NCBI GenBank assembly: GCA_015272165.1
Contig: JACYMF010000039.1
Coordinates: forward strand, 1-44,273
Direction of reading: 5' to 3'
Length of the DNA stretch: 44,273 nt
Origin: Cyanobacterium sp. T60_A2020_053
GTDB lineage: Bacteria > Cyanobacteriota > Cyanobacteriia > Cyanobacteriales > Cyanobacteriaceae
Below, piece by piece: positions 1 through 9,114 of the stretch. The stretch's first letter is position 1. Each line of letters opens with the position of its first letter. The notes beneath the pieces are model-generated. The model was not told the DNA's origin, did no database searches, and saw nothing but the letters and a program-made list of their open reading frames with translations. A program made the translations under genes and the position numbers.

Positions 1-61
1 TCCTGTCATAAAACTTTTTCCTTCATTATAAATCATCTCATAAAAATGCAACGCCCAAAAT

Positions 62-757
62 TTAACCCATAACTTGAAGATATTCTATGGCAGCTTGAAG
101 TGGAGAATCATAAGACATAGCAAACTGAGAAAACCAAAAACCTTCATCGGAAGTAGGATCAAGATTTTTAAGCCATTTTTCTGCTTTTTGTTTTAATTGT
201 TCTCGTTTTTGTGCTGTTATTTTTGCTTCTTCTTCTTGCCTTTTTGCTTCTGCTTTAGCTTGTCTTTGCTTGGCTAATTCTTCTCGTTTTATTTCTTCAA
301 AACTTTTCTCTGTAATTTTTGTTTTTTTCTGTTTTTGTGCTACTTTTTGTGCTACTTTTTGTGAAATATTATTTAAGTTTTCTTCTACAAAAGATGATTT
401 TTGGGACTGACGCTGATATTTATTTTCAATTTCACTTAATAAGTTATCGTTATTCTTTTGCTTTGATGTAGGTTGATTTTGTTTAAATTTATTTTCAATG
501 TCACTCAATAAATCACTACTTTCTTCATTTGCGGACTTCTTTTTTGACAAATCTTCAATTATATGATCTAGTGAATCCTCATTTTTAGTTTTATTTTGAG
601 GATAATTACTAACTTTTTTCTGCTTAAATTGTTGCTCAATTTGATTTAGTAAATCATCAGAATTATTCTGGGCTGACATAGCTTTTCGATTATGGTTACT
701 AGCGATTTGCTCTAACGTCAAGTTAAGGGATTCGTTTTCATTCTTATTAATCATCAT
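62..757 (-). CDS. Slr1339-family salt-stress-type protein
   Basis: Predicted soluble, very hydrophilic 231-residue protein rich in K, Q, E and N. The N-terminal half carries a repeated motif of the form DLLxxIExxF/YKQ at about residues 34-46, 81-93 and 103-115, with a degenerate copy near 61-72. A charged helix, probably coiled coil (about 150-195), leads into a conserved tail with KAEKWLKNLDP, EGFWFSQFA and AAIEYL. That tail is what I recognise from the cyanobacterial family named after Synechocystis Slr1339, which has been linked to salt stress. The biochemical role is unknown. The start is ATG ATG at 755-757. No partner gene is evident; ppc downstream on the same strand is about 250 bases away. 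Confidence 0.72.
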   Translation of the reverse strand: MMINKNENESLNLTLEQIASNHNRKAMSAQNNSDDLLNQIEQQFKQKKVSNYPQNKTKNEDSLDHIIEDLSKKKSANEESSDLLSDIENKFKQNQPTSKQKNNDNLLSEIENKYQRQSQKSSFVEENLNNISQKVAQKVAQKQKKTKITEKSFEEIKREELAKQRQAKAEAKRQEEEAKITAQKREQLKQKAEKWLKNLDPTSDEGFWFSQFAMSYDSPLQAAIEYLQVMG

Positions 758-1006
758 CTATTTTGGATAATAAAAATAAGCCCGTCAATTATGGAACGGT
801 GGAAGATAATAGACAATTGACAATGGATAATTATGAGATTTATGGTCTCACAGTAATATTTATTATGTTATTTTGTCATTTTAACGCTATTTTTGTCTAA
901 ACAGTGTTTATTTCTGCCTGTTTTTTAACTCTTGTAGTATATCTAAACCCTTGATAATTCCATTTTTTTACTTCTTACTTAAAAAGCGCCCTCCACCCCA
1001 ACAGCA

Positions 1007-4000
1007 TCAACCAGTGTTACGCATACCAGCGGCAATACCGTTAATAGTTAACAGCGCCCCTCGCAATAGTTCATCTTTACTATAACGAAAATGAATCAAC
1101 CCGGCTTTATCCTGACTAGCATACTGCCGTAATCGTTTTAAAAGAGAAACTTGTAAAAAGCCGAGGGGAACGATTGTACCATTGCGTAACTGAACCGAAC
1201 GCTGTAATTCAGGATCATTATCCAATAGTCGCTCCTGTTGATTGATTTGCAGAACAATATCTCGACTACGATAGTATTCTTGGGCAATTTCAGCAAATAA
1301 CTTGCGAAAACGCTCCTTATCCTCATCTTTTGACAACTCCTCCACATAGTGACTTGCCATCTGTAAATCCACTTTAGAAAGAGTCATCTCTACCTTAGAG
1401 ATAACCATTTTAAAGAAAGGCCACTTTAAATAAAAATAACGCAATAACTTTAAATTTTCCTCCGGCTCTTTATCCAAAAACTCCTGTAACGCTGTACCAA
1501 CACCATACCAAGCCGGCAGTAAAAAACGGCTTTGAGTCCAACTAAACACCCAAGGAATGGCGCGCAAAGAACTAATATCCTTCTTGCCACTCTTACGGCG
1601 AGCGGGGCGTGAGCTAATTTGCAACTTACTAATTTCCTCAATGGGAGTTACTGACAAGAAAAAGTCAATAAAATCCGGTTGCTCATAAATTAAATTACGA
1701 TAAGCACGACGAGAAGCCATGGCAATTTCTTCCATGATGTCATTCCAAGGCTCAATATCATCAAAACCACTACCCAACAAACTCGCTTGAATTACTGCGG
1801 TACTAATAGTTTCGAGGTTATATAATGCCAACTCAGGAAGAGAATACTTAGAAGCTAATACCTCTCCCTGCTCAGTAATTTTGATTTTACCGTTAATGGT
1901 AGAAGTCGGTTGAGCCAAAATAGCGGCATAAGCTGGACCACCACCGCGCCCCACCGAGCCACCTCGCCCATGGAATATCTTAACTTTTACCCCATAGCGC
2001 CCTCCCAACTTAGCTAAAACTTTTTGAGCTTTATGAATTTCCCAATTACTACTCATAAACCCCGAATCTTTATTACTATCCGAGTATCCCAACATCACTT
2101 CCTGTAAATCATCGGGTTTTAACCTCGGAATGACTAAACTAGACTCTCCCTGATTAGTGTTGATTTCTTCATAACCCCCCGCCAAACAAGCACGATAAAG
2201 GGGTAAATCAAACAATTCCTGCATCACAGAATAAGAGCGTTTTAAATCTTCCACTGTTTCAAATAAAGGCACAATGCGAATGCTACTGATGCCTAAAACG
2301 GGATCATATAACCCTGCTTCTTTTGCCAATAACAACACCTCCAGCACATCGCTAACATAATTAGTCATACTGATGATGTAAGTACAACAAACCTCTACGC
2401 CAAATTCTTCCTGTAGCGCCCGTAACACCTGAAAAGTTTCAATGGTTTCCGTGGTAGTCTCGGCAAAAGGAATGGGATTAGGCACTAACGGGCGCCGAGT
2501 TTTTAACTCCCTCGTCAGCCAAGCAGTTTTTTCCGCTTCAGAAAGTTCATTGTAAGGACGATCTAAAATGCCTAAATAATTGGCAACCTCATTTAAAGCA
2601 TCGGAATGACGGGAAGAGTCTTGACGAAAATCTAACTCCGTTAAATGAAAACCATAGATTTCCACCTGAAAAATTAAATGCTCTAATTCTTGGCAATTTA
2701 AGCCCGTTTCTTCCAAATTAGTTTTGATTAAGTTTAAATCTTCTAAAAAGTCACGGGCGCTGGGATAAAGATTATCTTCTTTATTTGCCAACTTGATGGA
2801 TTTTCTGGTATCAGGATTAGACAAGCCTTCATTACGCGCTTTGGTATTCTTTAATTTTTCCTCAATAAATGCTAATTTTAAGCGATAAGGCTCTTGACGA
2901 TAGCGCACATACAAACTGTCATACACTTCTGGCATTCTAATGCGATCTTGCTCCAAAGAGTCTAACAACTCAGGCATCACATTACACCAATGAAGAGATA
3001 AACTTAAAACGTCATTCAACTGAACCAGAGAATCCAAATATTTATCAATGACGAGATTACGTTGATAACAAGCGGTTGACCATGTAATCTCTGGAGTTAC
3101 AAACGGATTTCCGTCTCGATCTCCCCCCACCCATGAACCAAAATAACAAAATTTATGATGGGGGGGGTTTAACTTAGGAAAAGTGCTATGGAGTGCCTGT
3201 TGTAAGCGTTTTGTTAGGTGCGGTAAACTATCAAATAACACCTCTTGAAAGTAGTGCAAAGCATAATCTACTTCATCTAATACAGTTGGTTTAAATTGAT
3301 GTAGTTCATCGGTTCGCCACCACAACTGAATTTCGTCCATTAAACGACTGCGGAAATGTTCGGCTTCGTAGGAATTCGTTAACCCCATAGAGCGACAGGA
3401 TTCCTCGGCGCTGTCGAGACGTTCTAAAATATGGGAAATGCGTCGTTGTTTTTTGCGAATGGTATGGCGCACGATTTCGGTGGGGTGCGCTGTAAAAACT
3501 AAGCGAATATCTAACTCATCCAATAAATCTTGGATTTTTTGCGGAGGCATATTCAACTTTTGTAAATGGGGGAAAAGCCAATGAAAAGTTCCCCCACTAG
3601 CTGGATTAGGCTTTTGGGAAAAATAGCTGTAATCTTCTGAACTATTTAACTCCATTTCGCTATTCCTATCGATAACGGAAGTTTGTAGTGCCTTAACTTG
3701 ATCTTCTGTGGTGGTGCTACGGATAATTTTTTGGTTACGTTGCTCGTAATGTTGCTCGACAATATTAATTAGCTGAAAATATAACGCCAGCGCCCGTGCC
3801 GTTTTGATAGCGTCATCTAATTCTAACTGCTCAATCCATTTGCTAACCGACTGTTTGGGGGTTTCACTGGTTTGACCTTCGGGAGAACAAGCGGACTTTA
3901 ACTGTTCTAACAAATCAACTAATTGTTGTCCACATTCATTGCGTAAAATTAACTCCCACAAATTTTCTACCAATTTCAGACGATGACGTAATAATAATTC

Positions 4001-4054
4001 TGAGTTGGAATAAATGCTTAATTCTTCTAGCGCAGTTGTGGTGGTAAAAGTCAT
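1007..4054 (-). CDS. ppc: phosphoenolpyruvate carboxylase
   Basis: Carboxylates PEP with bicarbonate to oxaloacetate, the anaplerotic entry to the incomplete TCA cycle and amino-acid synthesis; cytosolic homotetramer. Family landmarks are all visible: TAHPTE with the catalytic His, [19 protein letters not shown], the glycine-rich [14 protein letters not shown] loop, and the C-terminal [11 protein letters not shown] (most homologues end in QNTG). The reading frame stays open up to a TTG at 4135 (1042 residues). I chose the ATG at 4054 (1015 residues) because it has a GAAG-like ribosome site in front and gives the usual length; an ATG at 4084 is also possible. The gene is single, with an intergenic gap on both sides. 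It contains three GGGCGCT words in the reverse orientation. Confidence 0.97.
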   Translation of the reverse strand: MTFTTTTALEELSIYSNSELLLRHRLKLVENLWELILRNECGQQLVDLLEQLKSACSPEGQTSETPKQSVSKWIEQLELDDAIKTARALALYFQLINIVEQHYEQRNQKIIRSTTTEDQVKALQTSVIDRNSEMELNSSEDYSYFSQKPNPASGGTFHWLFPHLQKLNMPPQKIQDLLDELDIRLVFTAHPTEIVRHTIRKKQRRISHILERLDSAEESCRSMGLTNSYEAEHFRSRLMDEIQLWWRTDELHQFKPTVLDEVDYALHYFQEVLFDSLPHLTKRLQQALHSTFPKLNPPHHKFCYFGSWVGGDRDGNPFVTPEITWSTACYQRNLVIDKYLDSLVQLNDVLSLSLHWCNVMPELLDSLEQDRIRMPEVYDSLYVRYRQEPYRLKLAFIEEKLKNTKARNEGLSNPDTRKSIKLANKEDNLYPSARDFLEDLNLIKTNLEETGLNCQELEHLIFQVEIYGFHLTELDFRQDSSRHSDALNEVANYLGILDRPYNELSEAEKTAWLTRELKTRRPLVPNPIPFAETTTETIETFQVLRALQEEFGVEVCCTYIISMTNYVSDVLEVLLLAKEAGLYDPVLGISSIRIVPLFETVEDLKRSYSVMQELFDLPLYRACLAGGYEEINTNQGESSLVIPRLKPDDLQEVMLGYSDSNKDSGFMSSNWEIHKAQKVLAKLGGRYGVKVKIFHGRGGSVGRGGGPAYAAILAQPTSTINGKIKITEQGEVLASKYSLPELALYNLETISTAVIQASLLGSGFDDIEPWNDIMEEIAMASRRAYRNLIYEQPDFIDFFLSVTPIEEISKLQISSRPARRKSGKKDISSLRAIPWVFSWTQSRFLLPAWYGVGTALQEFLDKEPEENLKLLRYFYLKWPFFKMVISKVEMTLSKVDLQMASHYVEELSKDEDKERFRKLFAEIAQEYYRSRDIVLQINQQERLLDNDPELQRSVQLRNGTIVPLGFLQVSLLKRLRQYASQDKAGLIHFRYSKDELLRGALLTINGIAAGMRNTG

Positions 4055-4197
4055 AGTAATCGCTTCTTTCCGATTTTGATTCATTGGTGTTGTGCCAGAC
4101 AACCTTTTAATTTTAGCGGTGATTTGTCCTTTCAAAAAGTTTTTTTAGATACATTGCTAGATTTATTTATGAGTTTTAAGATTCCTTAATTTGACCA

Positions 4198-4419
4198 TCA
4201 AACGGTAGTTAGTAATGACTCTTGCACAAGTGTTGGTAATTCTATCAAAACGAAGTAACTGGCTGGATATAAATAGTCTTCTCCACTCTCATCGATAACT
4301 CTTAAATCTCCATCTTGGTTGGCGTCTTCGTCAGCAATAATGGGATAAATTTTGTGCAATTCTAAAGAAGCTGGATAATCTTTATTGTTCAAACAAACCG
4401 CGAATTTATAATTTTCCAT
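4198..4419 (-). CDS. small acidic protein, second gene of a two-gene unit
   Basis: A 73-residue acidic protein with motifs FAVCLNN, YPASLELHKIYPI and RVIDESGEDYLYP. I recognise this as a short conserved cyanobacterial family without an assigned function. It starts 4 bases after the stop of the DUF6972-like gene, so the two are probably co-translated. Acidic partner plus basic partner in a tight pair resembles a toxin-antitoxin or protein-inhibitor arrangement, but that is inference only. There is no DNA-binding motif that I can see. Confidence 0.7.
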   Translation of the reverse strand: MENYKFAVCLNNKDYPASLELHKIYPIIADEDANQDGDLRVIDESGEDYLYPASYFVLIELPTLVQESLLTTV

Positions 4420-4423
4420 GAAA

Positions 4424-4657
4424 CTAATCTAAGTAACGTTTTCTTTTTATTTCTCGTTTGCCAATGCCTTGAGCTTCGTACCAATGAATTTCAGCTTTCC
4501 TAATTGTACCATTTGCTAAACGAATCGTAGCTATACCCTTTAGTTTTCGCCAGCGCCCTTCACCATAGTTTTTCCGAAGACGATTTATGTCTCGAATGGA
4601 GTTACTCACGGCAATATTTTCTATGTTTGTAATTTGACTAATAATTTCAAAATTCAT
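4424..4657 (-). CDS. small basic DUF6972-like protein
   Basis: A 77-residue basic protein with the signature RLRKNYGEGRWRKLKG, followed by an IRLANGTIRKAEIHWYEA segment and a lysine/arginine-rich end (IGKREIKRKRYLD). I recall this pattern as the cyanobacterial DUF6972 family, in which small proteins are frequently encoded next to an acidic partner. The gene is upstream of that partner with a 4-base gap, and downstream of the broken ureF by about 20 bases. Function is not known; a toxin-like or nucleic-acid-binding role is suggested only by charge, size and pairing. Confidence 0.7.
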   Translation of the reverse strand: MNFEIISQITNIENIAVSNSIRDINRLRKNYGEGRWRKLKGIATIRLANGTIRKAEIHWYEAQGIGKREIKRKRYLD

Positions 4658-4677
4658 CCTTCTGGCATTGTTTTTTT

Positions 4678-5354
4678 TTAACTACGAAATAAACGACTAT
4701 ATAAAATTTCGTGTTTCATACTAGCATAAGATAAACCCCAACTACACCAACTTAATTCCTCATCTTTTAGGTTAATAATTTCTTCGGCAATATTCCCCAT
4801 AATTAAGTTAAGTTCTAATAATATTTTTTGTCCTTCTGTTTGCCCTAAAGGAATCAATTTTACTCCCACACTAACTTGATTATTTACCCAATTATGCAAA
4901 TATCCTAAAATGGCTTGTTCTTCAGGGATTCCCCACTTTGCCATAATTAAACCGAAGAGAGGGGCGCTGGATATTTTTTGCTGAAAATAAGGGCTAATTT
5001 CTTGATAAAATTCTGGCTCTATACCCTTAATTAATCTTAATAAACTTTTGCCCATTTGCCAATTTTGTTCTCTTAGCTCTTGAGTTTCACGGGTGGCATT
5101 TAACCAATTATTCCAATATTGTATTTGCTCATATTCTTGATTTTTAGCTAATTGATAACAACGATAAAAAATAGCTGTTTCAATTTTAATTGAGCTGTAT
5201 TTTAATTCATTAGTTAACCATTGTTTTAAACTATTTTGATCAAATATTTTTTTTCTGAAACAAGGGTTTCTAACCCTTCTGAATAAGTATAAGCGCCTAA
5301 TGGTAGGCTAGAATTACACAGTTGTAACAGAGATAAAAGAGAAGTGTTAAACAT
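4678..5354 (-). pseudogene. ureF: ureF, urease accessory protein, frameshifted
   Basis: UreF helps deliver nickel to urease together with UreD and UreG. Translation from the ATG at 5352-5354 gives NTSLLSLLQLCNSSLPLGAY and YSEGLETLVSEKK, the typical UreF N-terminus, but the frame runs into a stop after an eight-A run (T run at 5247-5254 on the plus strand). Reading one base over, the homology continues (IFDQNSLKQWL, TRETQELREQNWQMGKSLL, FGLIMAKWGI) to the stop at 4678. With nine A the protein would be 225 residues, the normal UreF length. This is a one-base indel in a homopolymer: a true null, a slippage-rescued gene, or a sequencing error. No other urease gene is in the window. Confidence 0.85.
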
Positions 5355-5501
5355 CTAATATAATTGACAATGGATAATGGAAGGAATCCAGAATGTAGAA
5401 TGCTAAACAATTGATTCTGAATAAAATATTACTAGAAAATATTGAATTAACTTTACTTTCTAAATTCTAAATTCTAAATTCTAAATTTTTTCTCCCTTTG
5501 A

Positions 5502-6401
5502 TTAGTTTGCCAAAAATAATTCACCACTGGTAACAATTACCGATGCACCTTTAACTTGAACTTTGGTAATTATGCCATTTTCTTTGAAACCGTGCGCCCC
5601 CAACCGACTACAGCGCCCGACATCCTCACCTTGATAAATCTGCCATGCCCAGCGCCCTTCCTGTGCCGTTTCCCGTTGGGTGAGATAACCAGCAAAAGCA
5701 GAAGCAGCCGATCCAGTTGCCGGGTCTTCAGTTATATTTAAAGCAGGAGCAAACATCCGCACCCGATATTCATTTTCTGCTAATTTCACAAAGGGATAGA
5801 CATGGGGCGCCCAAAAATCTTTTAACACCCTCTCCCACTGTGGTTGATTAATTTTCGCTTCTTTTAATGCCTCCACATCCCTGACAGGAATAATTAAAAA
5901 TGGTAAACCACAGGATACCGCCATGGGTTGCCATCCTTCTACCTGTAGCTGTTTTTCTGACAATGATAATACTTGGGCTAAATCATTGATGGCAGGGCAT
6001 TGGGGATAAAATTCTGGGGTGAGGGGCGCTGTGAGGAGGGCGCTGGTGGGAATACCATTCACTGACTCAATCATCACTGGTACAAGCCCCGCTTTTTCCT
6101 CTAAGATAACCTCAGTTTGGGGTGAATCTAAGTTAAATTGACCTAATTTTGCCAGTAAATAGGCTGTGCCAATGGTAGGATGCCCAGCAAAAGGAATTTC
6201 ACCGCCGGGTGTAAAAATACGCAATAAAGCGTTAGCTTCTGCATTTTGAGCAGGGAAAACGAACACTGTTTCAGAAAAATTAAATTCTATGGCTATTTTC
6301 TGCATGATTTCGCTGGATAATCCCTGCGCATCAGGAAATACAGCTAACTGATTACCGCTAAAAATTTGCTCAGTGAAGACATCTAAGGTGTAATATTTCA
6401 T
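5502..6401 (-). CDS. PhzF-family isomerase-like protein
   Basis: A 299-residue protein of the PhzF/diaminopimelate-epimerase fold. It starts with YYTLDVFTEQIFSGNQLAVF, has the catalytic-Glu motif NFSETVFVFP near residue 45, the FTPGGEIPFAGHPTIGTAYL segment, and the second-half DPATGSAASAFAGYL motif. Members catalyse isomerisation or epimerisation by proton transfer; outside phenazine producers the substrate is generally unknown, and nothing here suggests phenazine synthesis. It appears monocistronic and ordinary in base usage, with four GGGCGCT words. The length is complete. Confidence 0.93.
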   Translation of the reverse strand: MKYYTLDVFTEQIFSGNQLAVFPDAQGLSSEIMQKIAIEFNFSETVFVFPAQNAEANALLRIFTPGGEIPFAGHPTIGTAYLLAKLGQFNLDSPQTEVILEEKAGLVPVMIESVNGIPTSALLTAPLTPEFYPQCPAINDLAQVLSLSEKQLQVEGWQPMAVSCGLPFLIIPVRDVEALKEAKINQPQWERVLKDFWAPHVYPFVKLAENEYRVRMFAPALNITEDPATGSAASAFAGYLTQRETAQEGRWAWQIYQGEDVGRCSRLGAHGFKENGIITKVQVKGASVIVTSGELFLAN

Positions 6402-6459
6402 TATTTTTCATACTATGTAATTCGGTGAAGGATTATTAATAAATATATATAAATGAAAA

Positions 6460-7365
6460 TTACTTAACCTTCAAACATTCTTCCACATAAGCCCTTAACT
6501 GTTGTTGATTCATCATTTGTACTTTTTGTAACTCCTGTCGATTATTGATGGCGAATAAATTATTTTTTGAACCATTTTTGTCTCGATAATGTTCCAAATG
6601 AACTAAAACACCGTTAATACGACCAATACGATAACCTAGTTTAGCAAATCTTTCAATCAATTCATTATCTTCCCACCCGTAGGATACAAAACGCTCATTC
6701 ATCATTCCCCCTTCCATAAAAATTTCTCGATTAAAAAATACTGCTCCACCCACAGAATCTTCATAATTAAGTTTAAATAGAGCAGGTGATATTTTTGATA
6801 ATTCATATTTTTGCCTAACAAGATATTGATGTGAAGATTGAGAAAAATCAACACAGATTCCATCATATGGACAAACCATATCTAATTTTTTATCTTTGAC
6901 TAATTTATAAGCCGTCAAAATTTGTAACTTTTCAACTAAAGAATCAGTATCCCAAATGACAATGATTTCTGTATCAGTTTTTTGAGCAATTTTGTTAAGT
7001 ATTTTTGTTTTATGAGTATAAATACTATTAGTTGAATAATGATAATACTGACATTTATCTTTTAGATACTCTAATTGAGGGTTAGAGGATTCTTCTGCCA
7101 CCATAATATTTGTGTCAAAATGATGTCTTAAAAAATCAATAGATAAATTAATATTTTTTTCTCTGTCGGGATGTTCTATTTTTACAGGTATGAGAAAAGT
7201 TACATCGTTTAAGTCACGGCAATCTTTATCGATACGAGATGATTCAGTATCTATAACTTCAATATTATATTTTTTGTTAGTGGCAAAACGGTCTTGATTT
7301 TTAGCAGTTGACTTAGTATTTATATACTGTCTCAGTTTAAGGCGAAAACGATCAAAATAACTCAT
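6460..7365 (-). CDS. family 2-type glycosyltransferase, galactosyltransferase-like
   Basis: A 301-residue GT-A-fold transferase. Evidence: a VTFLIPVKIEHPDR start of the nucleotide-binding fold near residue 55, an IVIWDTDSLV motif (the DxD-like metal site) near 136, and the galactosyltransferase C-terminal signature GGAVFFNREIFMEGGMM with WEDNELIERFAKLGY and an LVHLEHYRD motif. No signal peptide or membrane segment, so it probably acts at the cytoplasmic face on an exported glycan. Neighbours include a GT11 remnant and a 52-base relic of this gene's own 5' region. The gene is AT-rich and lacks the GGGCGCT word common elsewhere, which suggests acquisition. Donor and acceptor are unknown. Confidence 0.85.
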   Translation of the reverse strand: MSYFDRFRLKLRQYINTKSTAKNQDRFATNKKYNIEVIDTESSRIDKDCRDLNDVTFLIPVKIEHPDREKNINLSIDFLRHHFDTNIMVAEESSNPQLEYLKDKCQYYHYSTNSIYTHKTKILNKIAQKTDTEIIVIWDTDSLVEKLQILTAYKLVKDKKLDMVCPYDGICVDFSQSSHQYLVRQKYELSKISPALFKLNYEDSVGGAVFFNREIFMEGGMMNERFVSYGWEDNELIERFAKLGYRIGRINGVLVHLEHYRDKNGSKNNLFAINNRQELQKVQMMNQQQLRAYVEECLKVK

Positions 7366-7537
7366 ACTTAAAATTTGGTAGTTTAGTTCTAATACTTATA
7401 TAATAGGTATGAATTTCACTTTTTGATTCATTTATTTTACAGCCCTGCGTGAAATATAGAAGCATAGAATATTACAATAGATTTTTGAAATTTTTTAAAA
7501 GTATAAATTGCTCTTGAAGTTAACGGTTCTTTAAAAA

Positions 7538-8016
7538 CTAGATTTTAAGCATATAACTAGCATATATATCCTCAGTATTAAGATGTTTTAAGTTTTGTCC
7601 AAACCATAAAGATGGGGCAATAACTTTTTTATTTTGATAAATATTTAACCAACTTGCCCACCAACTAAAAGAACTATTTGCGATGATTTGATGTGGAAAT
7701 ATACTCATTAAATATAAGTCTAAATCATCTCGTTGTGATGTCCAAAAATCAAAGCGTTTTTCTTGAAATAAATCTTGATGACGACACCAATCAATATCAT
7801 CAGAAAATATAACAAAATTAGTAGAATTATCAAAATACTGAATTGCTTGAGCGTAATAATTTAAGGAGCAAATGGGGTGATGGTTAGGATATTTTAAATA
7901 ATCTCCTCGTCTTATATGAATAGCACATTGATAATCAGAAAACTTTTTTTGATATATTTCTTGTATTTGATTCATTACATCAGTATTAGATGTACCATCA
8001 AGTTACAAGTAATCAT
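7538..8016 (-). pseudogene. GT11 alpha-1,2-fucosyltransferase-like gene with internal deletion
   Basis: The 3' part (open from an internal ATG at 7975, 145 residues) contains clear GT11 motifs: CAIHIRRGDYL, NFVIFSDDIDWC, NSSFSWWASWLN and KVIAPSLWFG. A normal family member is about 280-300 residues and starts near a GGLGNQ(M/L)FQ motif. Upstream, an ATG at 8014-8016 begins MITCNLMG, the typical family start just before that motif, but the next bases jump straight to SNTDVMNQIQE in another frame. About 130 N-terminal residues, including the GGLGNQ region, therefore seem deleted. The remaining ORF keeps the GDP-fucose motifs but is probably inactive. Confidence 0.75.
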
Positions 8017-8119
8017 TTTTTGTTATTTTGCGAGAATCATATCAATTTCGGAATATGGGTAATACACGGTAAATCATATCATAACTTTATTTGAGGAAAA
8101 TCCATAAAAATGCCTTATT

Positions 8120-8171
8120 CAATGATTCAGTCTCTATAACCTCAATGTTATATTTTTTATCGAGCAAACCG
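8120..8171 (-). pseudogene. relic of a glycosyltransferase 5' region
   Basis: This stretch resembles 7238-7290, the 5' part of the galactosyltransferase-like gene (the region encoding RFATNKKYNIEVIDTES), over about 52 bases at roughly 80% identity, in the same orientation, with a two-base gap that breaks the frame. It points to a former tandem paralogue that has been almost completely lost. Bases on either side (8017-8119, 8172-8314) show no further gene that I can recognise. Confidence 0.6.
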
Positions 8172-8314
8172 CATTATTAAACTGTGAGCATTAACAACCA
8201 CCTCACGTTTATCAGAAAAATAGCAGTTTATTCTATCAAAACTACTATAGAATCAAACTAGGATTACCTTCAGTAGCAATAATATCTAAGGAGAATGACT
8301 TGGCACATAAAAAA

Positions 8315-8386
8315 AGCCTTTGACGAGGATTGAACTCGTGACCTCACCCTTACCAAGGGTGTGCTCTACCACTGAGCTACAAAGGC
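8315..8386 (-). tRNA. tRNA-Thr (GGT)
   Basis: Reverse complement folds as a tRNA: acceptor GCCTTTG paired with CAAAGGC, D-arm with AGCTCAGTGGTAGAGC, anticodon loop CTTGGTAAG with anticodon GGT, and T-arm with GTTCAATCC. About 72 bases, no encoded CCA. A T run follows the 3' end directly. It lies two bases downstream of tRNA-Tyr and is probably co-transcribed with it. Confidence 0.96.
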
Positions 8387-8388
8387 AA

Positions 8389-8470
8389 TGGGCCGAGCTG
8401 GATTTGAACCAGCGTAGGCATAGCCAGCGGATTTACAGTCCGCCCCCATTAACCACTCGGGCATCGACCC
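8389..8470 (-). tRNA. tRNA-Tyr (GTA)
   Basis: Reverse complement has acceptor GGGTCGA paired with TCGGCCC (one G-U-type mismatch position), a long variable arm typical of class II tRNA, anticodon loop ACTGTAAAT with anticodon GTA, and GGTTCAAATCC in the T-arm. About 82 bases, no encoded CCA. It is the upstream member of a Tyr-Thr tandem. Confidence 0.96.
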
Positions 8471-8556
8471 TTTTGTTTTCACAATTATTAATTATAACTT
8501 ATTCGTTTTTAAAATGCCAACTTTCTGACAAAAAGTATTTTTTCTGACTCGAAGCA

Positions 8557-8985
8557 TTAAACAGATTTCATTTCAAATAATTCAAATACTTGTCGGGAAA
8601 AATCTTTAAGTTTTTCTTGAATTTCATGCACTGGAAGGGATTTTCCTTCTAACTGCCAATTTTCGATGGTAGAAAGTCGCCATACTTCTCCAGTGTAGTT
8701 AAATCCGGCGCTTTCAATGCCAATTAATCGTTGTTGCTGATCGATTTCATCGTAGTGGAAGCGAATTTGCACTAAAATACTACGACTTTGAATTTTCCTA
8801 CTCCAGCCGGGAAAGTGAAAGCCTATATCAATGGAATCAGGATCAACTAATTTAATAGTATCAGGATCATTGCGCCAAGGTTTCAGGTCAGCTTTAACAT
8901 CTGGAAACTGCTGTTTGAATAGATTAACGATGACGGCTATTTTTGTGGCAATTTCTAACCCTTTCGCTTTTTCTTCTGCATTCAT
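8557..8985 (-). CDS. conserved cyanobacterial hypothetical protein
   Basis: A 142-residue soluble protein, no signal peptide or membrane segment. Visible features: an N-terminal helix (KAKGLEIATKIAVIVNLFKQ), an aspartate-rich central segment with DPDSIDIGFHFPGWSRK, and a C-terminal amphipathic helix. It looks like a single small alpha/beta domain that I believe is conserved in cyanobacteria, but I cannot name a function. It lies upstream of the tRNA pair with its own start at ATG 8983-8985; an ATG-containing context (AAAATGTTATGAATG) leaves little doubt about the start. Confidence 0.75.
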   Translation of the reverse strand: MNAEEKAKGLEIATKIAVIVNLFKQQFPDVKADLKPWRNDPDTIKLVDPDSIDIGFHFPGWSRKIQSRSILVQIRFHYDEIDQQQRLIGIESAGFNYTGEVWRLSTIENWQLEGKSLPVHEIQEKLKDFSRQVFELFEMKSV

Positions 8986-9114
8986 AACATTTTTGATAAC
9001 GGTTTAATCCTAAGAGAAGGTTAAGTTTTCATGGTAGCAGTTTCCTTCATTACCTACTTAAAATCGGGCTGGATGCCCGATATACAGAGAAAAATGTGAT
9101 AAAAACTTATTACT

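Noticed and set aside
5502-6401. Phenazine biosynthesis gene
   Set aside because: PhzF-like proteins are common in organisms that make no phenazines, and no other phz gene is here.
8320-8547. 75-residue frame on the plus strand
   Set aside because: It covers both tRNA genes in antisense; the tRNA structures are unambiguous.
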